The notes under the pieces: generated by a model
The model's database searches: none
Told to the model about the DNA's origin: nothing
The model's input: only the letters and a program-made list of their open reading frames with translations
Assembly (NCBI RefSeq): GCF_003143855.1
Contig: NZ_QFRK01000001.1
Location: forward strand, 385,614 to 449,613
DNA length: 64,000 bases
Direction of reading: 5' to 3'
Source of the DNA: Streptomyces sp. NWU339
Lineage (GTDB): Bacteria; Actinomycetota; Actinomycetes; Streptomycetales; Streptomycetaceae
Shown here: one piece after another, positions 28,319 to 36,629 of the stretch
Layout of the letters: each line of letters starts with the position of its first letter
Numbering within the stretch: the stretch's first letter is position 1
Program-made: the position numbers and the translations under genes

Positions 28319-28455
28319 GTCCCCACATTAACCGGGCCGAGCCGGGCCCTGCTCCCCCGTGGGTGGCAAGCTCTTCGGCCCGCGACCACTCCTTCGCTGG
28401 CGTCAAACCGCCTGTCCGGGGGAAAGTGGGAGGGACGGACTGGGGTGATGAAGCA

Positions 28456-28869
28456 ATGCCTGAACGGGATTCCCGAGACGAGCCGTCGACACGCGGGACA
28501 TCCGGAGCACGCGAGATACGTGACATGCGCGGCATACGCGAAATACGCGGCATACGCGGAATACGCGGCATACCAGGAGCACCCGGTGCACCCGGAGCAC
28601 GTGGAAGACGCGGAGCACCCGGCGGCACGCCCGGCACTTCCGGCGAGTCCGACGCATCGGAGGCGTCCTACGCATCCGGCGTGTCCGGCGTACCCGGTAT
28701 GACCGGCCCGCCCGGGGCGGACGAGACGGAGGCCGAGCGGCGGCAGCGCCGTGCCCGGTTCCTGCGCGAACTCGCCGAGGCCAGGGAACTGCGCAACCGG
28801 GTCCAGCCGCGCCGCGCCAAGGCGGCCCGGCTGCGGCACGCGATGCGCATGCGGACCTTCCGCTGGTAG
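28456..28869 (+). CDS. Small basic protein with an expanded collagen-like repeat
   Basis: A 137-residue protein. The N-terminal half is low complexity: degenerate Ile-Arg-Gly triplets (REIRGIRGIRGIRG) pass into Gly-X-Y triplets (GAPGAPGARGRRGAPGG), encoded by short tandem DNA repeats around GCATACGCG at about 28,520-28,575. The C-terminal 45 residues are basic and helical (RRARFLRELAEARELRNRV to HAMRMRTFRW) and look like the conserved core. The ATG at 28456 is used; longer frames are doubtful. Function unknown. The repeat region may vary between strains. Confidence 0.6.
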   Translation: MPERDSRDEPSTRGTSGAREIRDMRGIREIRGIRGIRGIPGAPGAPGARGRRGAPGGTPGTSGESDASEASYASGVSGVPGMTGPPGADETEAERRQRRARFLRELAEARELRNRVQPRRAKAARLRHAMRMRTFRW

Positions 28870-29228
28870 GGCCCCGCGAGGAGTCCCCCGCCGGGCCCCC
28901 GGTGGGGGCGGCGCCGAAAGGGTGAGCCGGGCGCGGGAAGCTCACGACGCATGCGGGTGTTTGCCGCAGTGGCCCTACGGGCTGGACGGGCAGAGCCGCG
29001 TACGATCCGCGTATGGCGAGGGCGAGCGCGCCGACGGGTCCCCTACGGGAACACCGGCGGCGTGGGTGCAAAACTGCCGGACACAGGGGACCGAAGACAT
29101 CCCCTGACGGCCTTGTTTCTGCCACGATTCCGAGTGGGCGGGGGCGGGGCTCGAAGAGCACTCCCCGTCCGCAACCTCCGCCGGGGGGACCCCCGACCGG
29201 CACACCTAAGACCAGTGGGAGAGTCACG
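28870..29228. other. Intergenic region upstream of the tadA pair
   Basis: In this 359-base gap I see no ORF with convincing codon use. It holds a small hairpin (AGGGGA ... TCCCCT near 29,088-29,108) and GC-rich sequence. It should contain the promoter of the tadA-associated gene. Confidence 0.5.
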
Positions 29229-29768
29229 GTGTACTTCGCCGCACTGCTCGCGCGCACCGAAGACGGGTGGGAAGCGAGCGACACGGAACTCGACGATGTG
29301 GAGACCCTGTCGGATCTGGCCGACCTGGCCCGGGAGGCCGCACCCGACGAGGACACGGTGCTCGTACTGATCGAGCAGGAGGACGGCTGGTTCGGCGTCG
29401 TCCGCGTGGACGGCGAGGAGGACCCTCGTATCTACGTGTCCGACGCCGCGGCCGCCGCCCGCAGCAGTTACGGCGAGATCCTGCTCACCGACGAACTGCT
29501 CGGCCGGGAGCCCGGGGACGACGGCACCGACCTGGACGCCCTCGACCTCGACGGCACGGAGGACGGTGAACCGGACGACGACGGCGCCGACGAGGTCGTC
29601 GCGGGCGCCGGCTCCGGCGAGTCCGTGCCGCACGGGCCGGTCGGCGACGCCCGGGTCCTGGACGACCTGGGCGTGAGCGAGAAGGAACTGCGTTCGCTGT
29701 CCGGAGACGCGCTCGGCGAGATCGCCGAGGTCCTGGGCGCCTCGGAGGTCCTGGAGACCGTCCGCTGA
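29229..29768 (+). CDS. tRNA adenosine deaminase-associated protein
   Basis: A 179-residue acidic protein always found beside tadA in streptomycetes. It begins VYFAALLARTEDGWEASD and contains LIEQEDGWFGVVRVDG. A long Asp/Glu-rich central stretch precedes a short helical C-terminus (LGVSEKELRSLSGDALGEI). Start GTG 29229 follows GGGAGAG. The role is unknown; strict linkage suggests that it aids or regulates TadA. The acidic central region is probably disordered. Confidence 0.85.
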   Translation: MYFAALLARTEDGWEASDTELDDVETLSDLADLAREAAPDEDTVLVLIEQEDGWFGVVRVDGEEDPRIYVSDAAAAARSSYGEILLTDELLGREPGDDGTDLDALDLDGTEDGEPDDDGADEVVAGAGSGESVPHGPVGDARVLDDLGVSEKELRSLSGDALGEIAEVLGASEVLETVR

Positions 29769-29794
29769 CCGGGAACACCCATCCGCCCGACCCG

Positions 29795-30250
29795 GTGCGC
29801 GACCCCTGGCGGGCCGCGATGCGGCTCGCCCTGGACGAGGCCGAACTGGCCGTCCGGGGCGGGGACGTACCCGTCGGCGCGGTCGTGCTGGCCCCGGACG
29901 GCAGCACCGTGCTGGCCTCCGGGCACAACGAACGCGAGGCCGGTCCCGACCCCACGGCCCACGCGGAACTGCTCGCCCTGAGGCGGGCCGCCGCGAAGCT
30001 GGGGGAATGGCGGCTGGCCGGCTGCACCCTCGTGGTGACGCTGGAACCGTGCACGATGTGCGCGGGCGCGATCCAGCAGTCGCGGGTGGACCGGGTCGTC
30101 TACGGCGCCCGGGACGAGAAGGCCGGCGCGGTCGGCTCCCTCTGGGACGTCGTCCGCGACCGGCGACTCAACCACCGGCCGGAAGTCGTCGAGGGAGTGC
30201 TCGCCGAGGAGTGCGCCGATCTGCTCACGGCGTTCTTCCGGAACCGCTGA
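29795..30250 (+). CDS. tadA: tRNA-specific adenosine deaminase
   Basis: Converts A34 of tRNA-Arg(ACG) to inosine so that it can read CGU, CGC and CGA. 151 residues. The zinc site and catalytic Glu are visible as TAHAEL (His56, Glu58) and EPCTMC (Cys86, Cys89). It starts at GTG 29795, 26 bases after the associated protein, and probably shares its transcript. Its substrate tRNA-Arg(ACG) is also the tRNA whose 3' fragment marks the island boundary at 43,335. Confidence 0.95.
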   Translation: MRDPWRAAMRLALDEAELAVRGGDVPVGAVVLAPDGSTVLASGHNEREAGPDPTAHAELLALRRAAAKLGEWRLAGCTLVVTLEPCTMCAGAIQQSRVDRVVYGARDEKAGAVGSLWDVVRDRRLNHRPEVVEGVLAEECADLLTAFFRNR

Positions 30251-30295
30251 ATACCGATTTCAAACCATCGCGCCCCTTGCTGTAAGGTCTCCCTC

Positions 30296-30380
30296 GGTAG
30301 CGTGTCCGAGCGGCCGAAGGAGCTCGCCTCGAAAGCGAGTGTGGCGCAAGTCACCGTGGGTTCAAATCCCACCGCTACCG
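30296..30380 (+). tRNA. tRNA-Ser(CGA)
   Basis: Class II tRNA with acceptor GGTAGCG/CGCTACC, anticodon stem CTCGC/GCGAG around CTCGAAA (anticodon CGA), a long variable arm and T loop TTCAAAT. CCA is not encoded. A TAAGGT -10-like box lies at 30,282-30,287, but transcription from there would start inside the usual spacer, so the promoter is uncertain. Confidence 0.96.
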
Positions 30381-30385
30381 CTCTT

Positions 30386-30415
30386 GAAGGGCCTCGTCGG
30401 CAGACGGGGCCCTTC
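30386..30415 (+). terminator. Terminator after tRNA-Ser(CGA)
   Basis: A 13-bp near-perfect stem GAAGGGCCTCGTC / GACGGGGCCCTTC around loop GGCA begins 6 bases after the tRNA. Confidence 0.8.
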
Positions 30416-30484
30416 GTGCGATCATGGGCCCGCCCGGCACGTACGGGTGACGCCGGTGCACCACAGTGACAGGGGAGGGCCGCG

Positions 30485-30661
30485 ATGGCGGTGAACGCGA
30501 AGAAGGTCGCCGTTTATGTCCTCGTGGTCTTCGCGCTGTATGTGATCATCACGGATCCCCTCAAGGCGACCGGCTACGTCCAGATAGTGTTCGAGGGCAT
30601 CTCCGACGCCGCGAACGCCGTCGGCGACTTCATGACCTGGCTCGCGAACGGAGGAGGCTGA
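30485..30661 (+). CDS. Small single-span membrane protein (58 residues)
   Basis: It begins MAVNAKKVAVYVLVVFALYV, giving a short basic tail and one membrane segment, followed by IITDPLKATGYVQIVFEGI and a C-terminal amphipathic region ending LANGGG. Its TGA shares a base with the ATG of the next gene (TGATG), and GGAGGAGG inside its end serves as that gene's ribosome-binding site, so the two are co-translated. Function is unknown. Confidence 0.82.
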   Translation: MAVNAKKVAVYVLVVFALYVIITDPLKATGYVQIVFEGISDAANAVGDFMTWLANGGG

Positions 30662-30954
30662 TGATCCGCCATCTGGTCCTCTTCAGGCTGAACGAGGGTG
30701 TCGAGCGCGACGATCCGCGCGTCGTGCGGGGCGTGGAGGCGTTCCGTTCGCTCGACGGCGAGATCCCGGAGATCCGTTCCTGGGAGTGCGCCTGGAACAT
30801 CAGCGACCGGCCCATCGCCTACGACTTCGTCATCAACTCGGCGTTCGAGGACGCCGACGCGCTGCGCCGGTACGTGGAGCACCCCAGGCACCAGGCGGGT
30901 GTCGGGCTGTGGCGCGAGTTCGCCACGTGGGTGATCGCCGACTACGAGTTCTGA
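30661..30954 (+). CDS. Stress-response alpha/beta-barrel (Dabb) domain protein
   Basis: A 97-residue dimeric ferredoxin-like barrel protein. MIRHLVLFRLNEGV is the typical first strand, DFVINSAFEDADALRRYVEHP the central region and FATWVIADYEF the end. Dabb proteins include stress proteins and small polyketide cyclases; no active-site assignment is possible here. It is coupled to the small membrane protein upstream and ends before a clear terminator. Confidence 0.9.
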   Translation: MIRHLVLFRLNEGVERDDPRVVRGVEAFRSLDGEIPEIRSWECAWNISDRPIAYDFVINSAFEDADALRRYVEHPRHQAGVGLWREFATWVIADYEF

Positions 30955-30969
30955 GCCTCCGCCCCGGAA

Positions 30970-30998
30970 GCCCTCCACCATGACAGTGGAGGGCTTTT
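30970..30998 (+). terminator. Terminator after the Dabb gene
   Basis: Stem GCCCTCCAC / GTGGAGGGC with a 7-base loop followed by TTTT. Confidence 0.9.
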
Positions 30999-31085
30999 GC
31001 GCATCATTAGGAATGAACCGCCCCTCAACACGGAATATGCGGTGCTTGCACATACTGAGCATGTCTTGTGATGCTATGACCGCTT

Positions 31086-32114
31086 TTGACGGATGAGTCG
31101 ACCGATGAAGAGGTGGCGTTGACCGTGTCGGCCAATACTGCGCCGCCCCAGGACCAGGTGTCCGCCCTGACCCCGGCTCCGGCTCAGTCCCCGGACTCGA
31201 CCGCCCCGGACCCGACCGCCCCGGACCCGACCCCAGCCCCGGACCCGACCCCGGCTCACCCCTCGACGCAGTCCTCCGCGCCCCCGCCCACACCTCCGCC
31301 GACGGCCGAACAGCCACCGGCCCCGAAGCCCGCCCCGTCACCGGCCAAGCGTCGCGGCGCCGACACCCGGGCCCTGACCCAGGTGCTGTTCACCCAGTTC
31401 AAGGATCTCGAGCCGGGCACGCCGGAGCACACCCGGGTGCGCACGGCGCTCATCGAGGCCAACCTGCCGCTCGTGCGCTACGCCGCCGCCCGCTTCCGCT
31501 CCCGCAACGAGCCGATGGAGGACGTGGTCCAGGTCGGCACCATCGGGCTCATCAACGCCATCGACCGCTTCGACCCGGAGCGGGGCGTGCAGTTCCCGAC
31601 GTTCGCGATGCCCACGGTGATCGGCGAGATCAAACGGTACTTCCGCGACAACGTCCGCACCGTCCACGTACCGCGCCGGCTGCACGAGTTGTGGGTGCAG
31701 GTCAACAGCGCCACCGAGGACCTCACGACCGCCTTCGGACGCTCCCCGACGACCGCCGAGATCGCCGAACGGCTGCGCATCAGCGAGGAGGACGTACTCT
31801 CCTGCATCGAGGCCGGGCGGTCGTACCACGCCGCCTCCCTCGAGGCCGCACAGGAGGGCGACGGGCCCCCCGGCCTGCTGGACCGGCTCGGTTACGAGGA
31901 TCCGGCACTGGACGGCGTCGAGCACCGCGACCTCGTCCGGCACCTGCTCGTCCAACTTCCCGAGCGGGAGCAGCGGATCCTGCTGCTGCGGTACTACAGC
32001 AATCTCACCCAGTCGCAGATCAGTGTGGAACTCGGCGTCTCGCAGATGCACGTGTCCCGGCTGCTCGCGCGCAGCTTTCAGCGGCTGCGGTCCGCGAACA
32101 GGATCGACGCGTAA
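31086..32114 (+). CDS. sigF: RNA polymerase sigma factor, SigB/SigF family
   Basis: Group 3 sigma factor, up to 342 residues. A Pro/Ala/Thr-rich disordered N-terminus of about 95 residues precedes region 1.2/2 ([35 protein letters not shown], then [20 protein letters not shown]), region 3 and region 4 ([19 protein letters not shown] to [14 protein letters not shown]). The order after tadA matches S. coelicolor sigF, a late-sporulation sigma factor. The start is ambiguous: TTG 31086, GTG 31113, TTG 31119 or GTG 31125, the last two best placed for GAAGAGG. No anti-sigma gene is adjacent. Confidence 0.85.
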   Translation: MTDESTDEEVALTVSANTAPPQDQVSALTPAPAQSPDSTAPDPTAPDPTPAPDPTPAHPSTQSSAPPPTPPPTAEQPPAPKPAPSPAKRRGADTRALTQVLFTQFKDLEPGTPEHTRVRTALIEANLPLVRYAAARFRSRNEPMEDVVQVGTIGLINAIDRFDPERGVQFPTFAMPTVIGEIKRYFRDNVRTVHVPRRLHELWVQVNSATEDLTTAFGRSPTTAEIAERLRISEEDVLSCIEAGRSYHAASLEAAQEGDGPPGLLDRLGYEDPALDGVEHRDLVRHLLVQLPEREQRILLLRYYSNLTQSQISVELGVSQMHVSRLLARSFQRLRSANRIDA

Positions 32115-32264
32115 CCCGAAAGGGGCAATCGCTCACTAGTGCCCATCTTGGCGCTTCTGGGCTGAAACACCGCCAGTTCCCTTGTTTCCAGGGCTGATTC
32201 GTCACTCGGATGTCGACATGTCACTACAGCGCGTTGCCGACATGTGACATTCTGCGGGAAGCGC

Positions 32265-32290
32265 GTTTGCCGAGGCTCCGGCTCCGGTAT
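32265..32290 (+). promoter_or_regulatory. Candidate SigB-family promoter upstream of sigN
   Basis: GTTT (32265-32268), 16 bases, then CGGTAT (32285-32290) fits the SigB/SigF/SigN consensus GTTT-N14-16-GGGTAT with one mismatch. It is 70 bases before the sigN start. This would allow autoregulation or control by the neighbouring SigF. Upstream, GACATGTCAC and GACATGTGAC repeats occur at about 32,214-32,250. Confidence 0.5.
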
Positions 32291-32359
32291 TCAGGTGAGG
32301 GCTGCGTTCCTCGGACGGGAACGTTCGCCCCGACCGTCCCGCGACCCAAAGGGGGTGGC

Positions 32360-33262
32360 ATGTCCGCAGACCAGGGCAGCTCGAAGGTGCTCACGCTCGC
32401 GGAGAGCGAGACAGCTCCCAATGCTCTCGACGCACTCGGCCCCATCGATGACGTCCCGGCCCTCGCGGCCGCGCCCGCTCCAGAGCTTCCGGACACGGCG
32501 GCCATCGACACCCGCACCCTGTCCCGCTCCCTGTTCCTGCGGCTCGCCGCACTCGACGAGGACAGCCCGGAGCGCGGCTATGTCCGGGACACCCTGATCG
32601 AACTCAACCTCCCGCTGGTGCGGTACGCCGCGGCGCGCTTCCGCTCGCGCAACGAGCCGATGGAGGACATCGTCCAGGTCGGCACCATCGGGCTGATCAA
32701 GGCGATCGACCGCTTCGACTGCGAACGGGGCGTGGAGTTCCCGACGTTCGCGATGCCGACGGTGGTCGGCGAGATCAAGCGGTTCTTCCGCGACACGTCG
32801 TGGTCGGTGCGGGTGCCGCGCCGGCTGCAGGAGCTGCGCCTGGCGCTCACGAAGGCCGGCGACGAGCTCTCCCAGAAACTCGACCGCTCCCCGACGGTTC
32901 CCGAACTCGCCGCGGTGCTGGGCGTGTCGGAGGAGGACGTCGTCGACGGACTCGCGGTCGGCAACGCGTACACGGCGTCCTCGCTGGACTCCCCAGCCCC
33001 CGAGGACGACGGCGGCGAGGGCTCCCTCGCGGACCGCCTCGGCTACGAGGACACGGCACTGGAGGGCGTGGAGTACCGGGAGTCGCTCAAGCCGCTGCTC
33101 GCCAAGCTGCCGCCCCGCGAGCGGCGGATCATCATGCTGCGGTTCTTCGCCAACATGACCCAGTCACAGATCGGCGAGGAGGTCGGCATCTCCCAGATGC
33201 ACGTCTCCCGGCTGCTCACCCGGACCCTGGCCCAGCTGCGTGAGGGCCTCATCTCGGACTGA
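32360..33262 (+). CDS. sigN: RNA polymerase sigma factor, SigB/SigN family
   Basis: A 300-residue paralog of the preceding sigma factor. Region 2 contains [20 protein letters not shown] and [20 protein letters not shown]; region 4 reads [19 protein letters not shown] to [14 protein letters not shown]. The start ATG 32360 follows AAAGGGGG. Position after sigF matches S. coelicolor sigN, which acts in aerial hyphae development. The 245-base gap and a candidate own promoter suggest separate transcription. A strong terminator follows. Confidence 0.87.
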   Translation: MSADQGSSKVLTLAESETAPNALDALGPIDDVPALAAAPAPELPDTAAIDTRTLSRSLFLRLAALDEDSPERGYVRDTLIELNLPLVRYAAARFRSRNEPMEDIVQVGTIGLIKAIDRFDCERGVEFPTFAMPTVVGEIKRFFRDTSWSVRVPRRLQELRLALTKAGDELSQKLDRSPTVPELAAVLGVSEEDVVDGLAVGNAYTASSLDSPAPEDDGGEGSLADRLGYEDTALEGVEYRESLKPLLAKLPPRERRIIMLRFFANMTQSQIGEEVGISQMHVSRLLTRTLAQLREGLISD

Positions 33263-33324
33263 GCACGGCTGAGCCACCGGTCGGCGGAGCGTCGGCGACT
33301 GCCGCCGCTCCGCCCCGGGAACCC

Positions 33325-33351
33325 CGTCCCGGAACCTCAAGTTCCGGGACG
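33325..33351 (+). terminator. Terminator after sigN
   Basis: A perfect 11-bp stem CGTCCCGGAAC / GTTCCGGGACG with loop CTCAA. No T run follows, which is common in Streptomyces. Confidence 0.75.
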
Positions 33352-33413
33352 CGGACCTCCGGCCGCCGGAACGCCCCTCGTGGGCGTGACGGCGGCCTTC
33401 GCGCGTCCGGTCG

Positions 33414-33611
33414 TCAGGCCAGCGCCAGCCAGGCCACCGCCGCGACGATCGCCACGGCGACGACGACACCGATGATCAGGCCGATACGCGGACCGCCACC
33501 GCTCGTCGCGGCGGCCTGCTGCCCCTGAGGGGCGTCGTCGACGAACGCGCGGAACATCTGAGTGCTGCCGGCGGGGTCGTGGTTGCCCTGGGGGGCCTGG
33601 GAGTTAGCCAT
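33414..33611 (-). CDS. Small tail-anchored membrane protein (65 residues)
   Basis: A hydrophilic N-terminus (MANSQAPQGNHDPAGSTQMF) and Gln/Gly-rich middle lead to one C-terminal membrane helix (IGLIIGVVVAVAIVAAVAWL). It has no recognisable domain. It converges with sigN and diverges from the MarR gene. Function is unknown; the codon pattern supports a real gene. Confidence 0.75.
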   Translation of the reverse strand: MANSQAPQGNHDPAGSTQMFRAFVDDAPQGQQAAATSGGGPRIGLIIGVVVAVAIVAAVAWLALA

Positions 33612-33771
33612 GGCCCGAGACACTAGCGAATTGCCGACGCGAGCCCCAAGTGGGGGCGTGCGTAACGCGCCTGACCGCCTCCACCATCGGTCGGGCCGTC
33701 CTCGGGCGCGGGACATCCGGCCCTGAGCACGCGACGCCGGGGGACTCACCTGCGGGTTTACGATTCGCAAT

Positions 33772-33857
33772 ACTTGCCTTTGCCAAGTTTTAAGGCGCCC
33801 GCACCCCTTTTTGCTTGTCTGTGGCAACCATCGACTTCTATCGTTGCCCTAAGCAAC
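33772..33857. promoter_or_regulatory. Two inverted repeats upstream of the MarR gene
   Basis: ACTTG-N7-CAAGT at 33772-33788 and GTTGC-N5-GCAAC at 33843-33857 are both perfect palindromes, the second 15 bases before the marR start. Spacing and symmetry fit MarR-dimer operators and would support autorepression with control of the downstream MFS exporter. Confidence 0.5.
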
Positions 33858-33871
33858 AAATGGGAGGTGTG

Positions 33872-34366
33872 ATGGCCGAGCAGGCTCAGTACGAGGAGCT
33901 CGTACGGCAGCTCAGCGCTTTCAGCGCGGTGAAGCGGGAGCTCCGCCGGAACATGCCGGCCGACTGTCACAGCGGCTCCGCCGCCGTGTTGACGGCACTC
34001 GGCCGCCACGGCGACATGCACATGAGCAGGCTCGCCGAGCTGCTCGTCCTCGACCTGTCGGTCACCAGCCGCCACGTCGCCCATCTGGCCGAGCGCGGGT
34101 GGATCGAGCGCTCCCCCGACCCGGCCGACAAGCGCTCCCGCATCCTGCGCGTCACCCCGGCGGGCCACGCCCGGCTCGGCGAGCTGTTCCGGCGGACCAC
34201 GCACCTGCTCGCCGAGCGCCTGGACGACTGGTCCGACGAGGAGATCGGGCAGCTCACCCAGCTCATGGCCCGGCTCAGGGACAGCTTCGGCGACTGCCGT
34301 CCCACGCCCCGCGCGACGCCGCCGCCCAGCCCCGCGGAGAGCACGTACACGCCCGCACACACTTAA
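33872..34366 (+). CDS. MarR-family transcriptional regulator
   Basis: A 164-residue winged-helix repressor. The DNA-binding part reads SAAVLTALGRHGDMHMSRLA, LDLSVTSRHVAHLAERGWI (recognition helix) and the wing DPADKRSRILRVTPAG. ATG 33872 follows GGGAGGTG. It is 13 bases upstream of an MFS exporter and is the probable ligand-sensing repressor of that operon. An in-frame extension to 33815 lacks a ribosome-binding site and would cover one of the putative operators. Confidence 0.92.
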   Translation: MAEQAQYEELVRQLSAFSAVKRELRRNMPADCHSGSAAVLTALGRHGDMHMSRLAELLVLDLSVTSRHVAHLAERGWIERSPDPADKRSRILRVTPAGHARLGELFRRTTHLLAERLDDWSDEEIGQLTQLMARLRDSFGDCRPTPRATPPPSPAESTYTPAHT

Positions 34367-34379
34367 GAGAAGGAAGCCC

Positions 34380-36080
34380 ATGGCAACGACCACACCGACC
34401 GGTGTGCGAGCTCATGCCAAGCACGGGGGAGGCTCCACGAACAGCACTGCCCCGATGACCCACCGGCAGATCCTGGAGGCACTGTCGGGCCTGCTGCTCG
34501 GCATGTTCGCCGCGATCCTGTCCTCCACCATCGTCTCCAACGCCCTGCCCGAGATCATCACCGACCTCGGCGGCGGTCAGAGCGCCTACACCTGGGTCGT
34601 GACGGCCGCACTGCTGTCGATGACGGCGTCCACCCCCCTGTGGGGCAAGCTCGCCGACCTGGTCAGCAAGAAGGCGCTGGTCCAGCTGGCCCTGATCGTC
34701 TTCCTCCTGGGCTCCGTGTTCGCCGGCATGGCGCAGAACTCCGGCATGCTGATCGGGGCCAGGGTCGTCCAGGGGCTGGGCGCCGGCGGGCTGACCGCGC
34801 TGGCCCAGATCATCATGGCCGCGATGATCTCCCCCCGGGAACGCGGCCGTTACTCCGGCTACCTGGGCGCGACCTTCGCGGTCGCGACCGTGGGCGGCCC
34901 GCTGGTCGGCGGCGTGATCACCGACACCTCCTGGCTCGGCTGGCGCTGGTGCCTGTACGTCGGTGTGCCGTTCGCGCTGATCGCCCTGGTCGTCCTGCAG
35001 AAGACGCTGCATCTGCCGGAGACCAGGCGCAAGGTGAAGGTCGACTGGGCCGGCGCCTTCTTCATCACCGCGGCCGTCAGCCTGCTGCTGATCTGGGTCA
35101 CCTTCGCGGACGACAGGTTCGCCTGGCTGTCCTGGCAGACGTACGTGATGCTCGGGGGCGCGCTCCTGCTCACCCTGGTCTTCCTCTTCACCGAGACGAA
35201 GGCCTCCGAGCCGATCATCCCGCTGCGGCTGTTCCGCAACAGCACCATCACGCTGGCCTCGGTCGCCTCGTTGTTCGTCGGTATCGCGATGTTCGTCGGC
35301 ACCATCTTCTTCAGTCAGTACTTCCAGCTGGCGCGGAACGAGTCCCCGACCATGTCGGGCGTCCTGACCATCCCGATGATCGCCGGCCTGTTCGTGTCGT
35401 CGACCGCCTCCGGTCTGATCATCACCCGGACCGGCAAGTGGAAGGCCTGGCTGGTCTCCGGCGGTGCGCTGCTGACCGCCGGCCTGGGGCTGCTGAGCAC
35501 CATGCGCTACGACACCCCGTACTGGCACATCGGCGTCTTCATGGCGCTCATGGGCCTCGGCGTCGGCATGATGATGCAGAACCTGGTGCTGTGCACCCAG
35601 AACCAGGTCGCCCCGAGCGACCTCGGGGCCGCCAGTTCGGTCGTCACCTTCTTCCGGTCGCTCGGCGGCGCGGTGGGCGTCTCGGTGCTCGGCTCCGTGA
35701 TGACGACCCGGATCAGCCACTACGCCGAGGACACCATCGGCACGCTGAGCCCGCAGGAGCAGGCCGGTGCCGCCAAGGCGCTCGGCTCCGGTGAACTGCC
35801 GGACATGGACCTGCTGCCCGCGGGCATCCGCACCTGGCTGGAGAGCGCCTACGGACACGGCATCGCCGACCTCTTCCTGTACGTCGCCCCGGTCGCGTTC
35901 CTCGCCTTCCTGGTGACCCTGTTCATCAAGGAGGTCCCGCTGCGGACCACGGGCGCGCTGACCCAGGCCGCCGAGGCACAGGTCGACGCCCGGGTACCGG
36001 CGACGGTCGCGGCGGCGACGGGGACGGTCGAGGCCTCCGGGCCGGAGTCGCGCCGTTCTCCGGACGCCGAGTCCACCTAG
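34380..36080 (+). CDS. MFS drug exporter, DHA2 (EmrB/QacA) type
   Basis: A 566-residue proton-coupled multidrug exporter with about 14 membrane helices. Motif A appears as GKLADLVSKK, and the antiporter motif C region as GATFAVATVGGPLVGGVITD. A Ser/Ala-rich cytoplasmic tail follows the last helix. It is preceded by AGAAGGAAG and lies in an operon marR-MFS-PPOX (gaps 13 and 9 bases). The substrate is unknown. Confidence 0.93.
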   Translation: MATTTPTGVRAHAKHGGGSTNSTAPMTHRQILEALSGLLLGMFAAILSSTIVSNALPEIITDLGGGQSAYTWVVTAALLSMTASTPLWGKLADLVSKKALVQLALIVFLLGSVFAGMAQNSGMLIGARVVQGLGAGGLTALAQIIMAAMISPRERGRYSGYLGATFAVATVGGPLVGGVITDTSWLGWRWCLYVGVPFALIALVVLQKTLHLPETRRKVKVDWAGAFFITAAVSLLLIWVTFADDRFAWLSWQTYVMLGGALLLTLVFLFTETKASEPIIPLRLFRNSTITLASVASLFVGIAMFVGTIFFSQYFQLARNESPTMSGVLTIPMIAGLFVSSTASGLIITRTGKWKAWLVSGGALLTAGLGLLSTMRYDTPYWHIGVFMALMGLGVGMMMQNLVLCTQNQVAPSDLGAASSVVTFFRSLGGAVGVSVLGSVMTTRISHYAEDTIGTLSPQEQAGAAKALGSGELPDMDLLPAGIRTWLESAYGHGIADLFLYVAPVAFLAFLVTLFIKEVPLRTTGALTQAAEAQVDARVPATVAAATGTVEASGPESRRSPDAEST

Positions 36081-36089
36081 GCTGCCCCC

Positions 36090-36587
36090 ATGGCACCGAA
36101 CATCGCGACGAACACCCGTGTATCGCTCGACGAGTTGCTGGACTTCGTACGACCCCGGCACCGCGCGATCCTGCTGACCCGGCGGGCCGACGGCAGCCCC
36201 CAGGGCTCCCCGCTGACCTGCGGGGTCGACGACTCGGGCCGGATCGTGGTCTCCACCTACCCGGAACGCGCCAAGACGCGCAACGCCAAGAGGGACAGCC
36301 GGGTGAGCCTGATCGTCCTCAGCGACGAGTGGAACGGGCCCTGGGTGCAGATCGACGGCACGGCCGAGGTCGTGGACCTGCCCGAGTCGGTGGAGCCGCT
36401 GGTGGAGTACTACCGGAACATCGCCGGGGAACACCCCGACTGGGACGAGTACCGGGCGGCCATGGTCAAGCAGGGCAAGTCGGTCATCCGGATCACCCCG
36501 GAGCGGTGGGGGCCGGTGGCGACGGGCGGGTTCCCGGCTCGGCTGGTCGAAGGGGAACAGGAAGAACAGGAAGAGCAGGGGAAGTAG
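36090..36587 (+). CDS. PPOX-class F420/FMN-dependent oxidoreductase
   Basis: A 165-residue split-barrel flavin- or F420-binding protein of the pyridoxamine-phosphate-oxidase superfamily. Visible are RHRAILLTRRADGSPQGSPL, the phosphate-binding STYPERAKTRNAKRD and WVQIDGTAEVVDLP. The C-terminus is acidic and repetitive (EGEQEEQEEQGK). It follows the MFS exporter by 9 bases and probably reduces a compound handled by the same operon. The cofactor cannot be settled by eye; F420 is common in this class in actinobacteria. Confidence 0.88.
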   Translation: MAPNIATNTRVSLDELLDFVRPRHRAILLTRRADGSPQGSPLTCGVDDSGRIVVSTYPERAKTRNAKRDSRVSLIVLSDEWNGPWVQIDGTAEVVDLPESVEPLVEYYRNIAGEHPDWDEYRAAMVKQGKSVIRITPERWGPVATGGFPARLVEGEQEEQEEQGK

Positions 36588-36629
36588 GCAGAAGGGACAG
36601 GGGAGCACGAGGGGGGAGCGTGGGGCGGG

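Noticed and set aside
28520..28580. Short tandem repeats checked as a CRISPR array
   Set aside because: Units are about 9 bases with no spacers and they lie inside a coding frame, so this is a coding microsatellite.
34275..36608. 777-residue minus-strand frame opposite the DHA2 exporter
   Set aside because: Shadow of the MFS gene: a hydrophilic Gly/Asp/Gln/His-rich translation without any domain.
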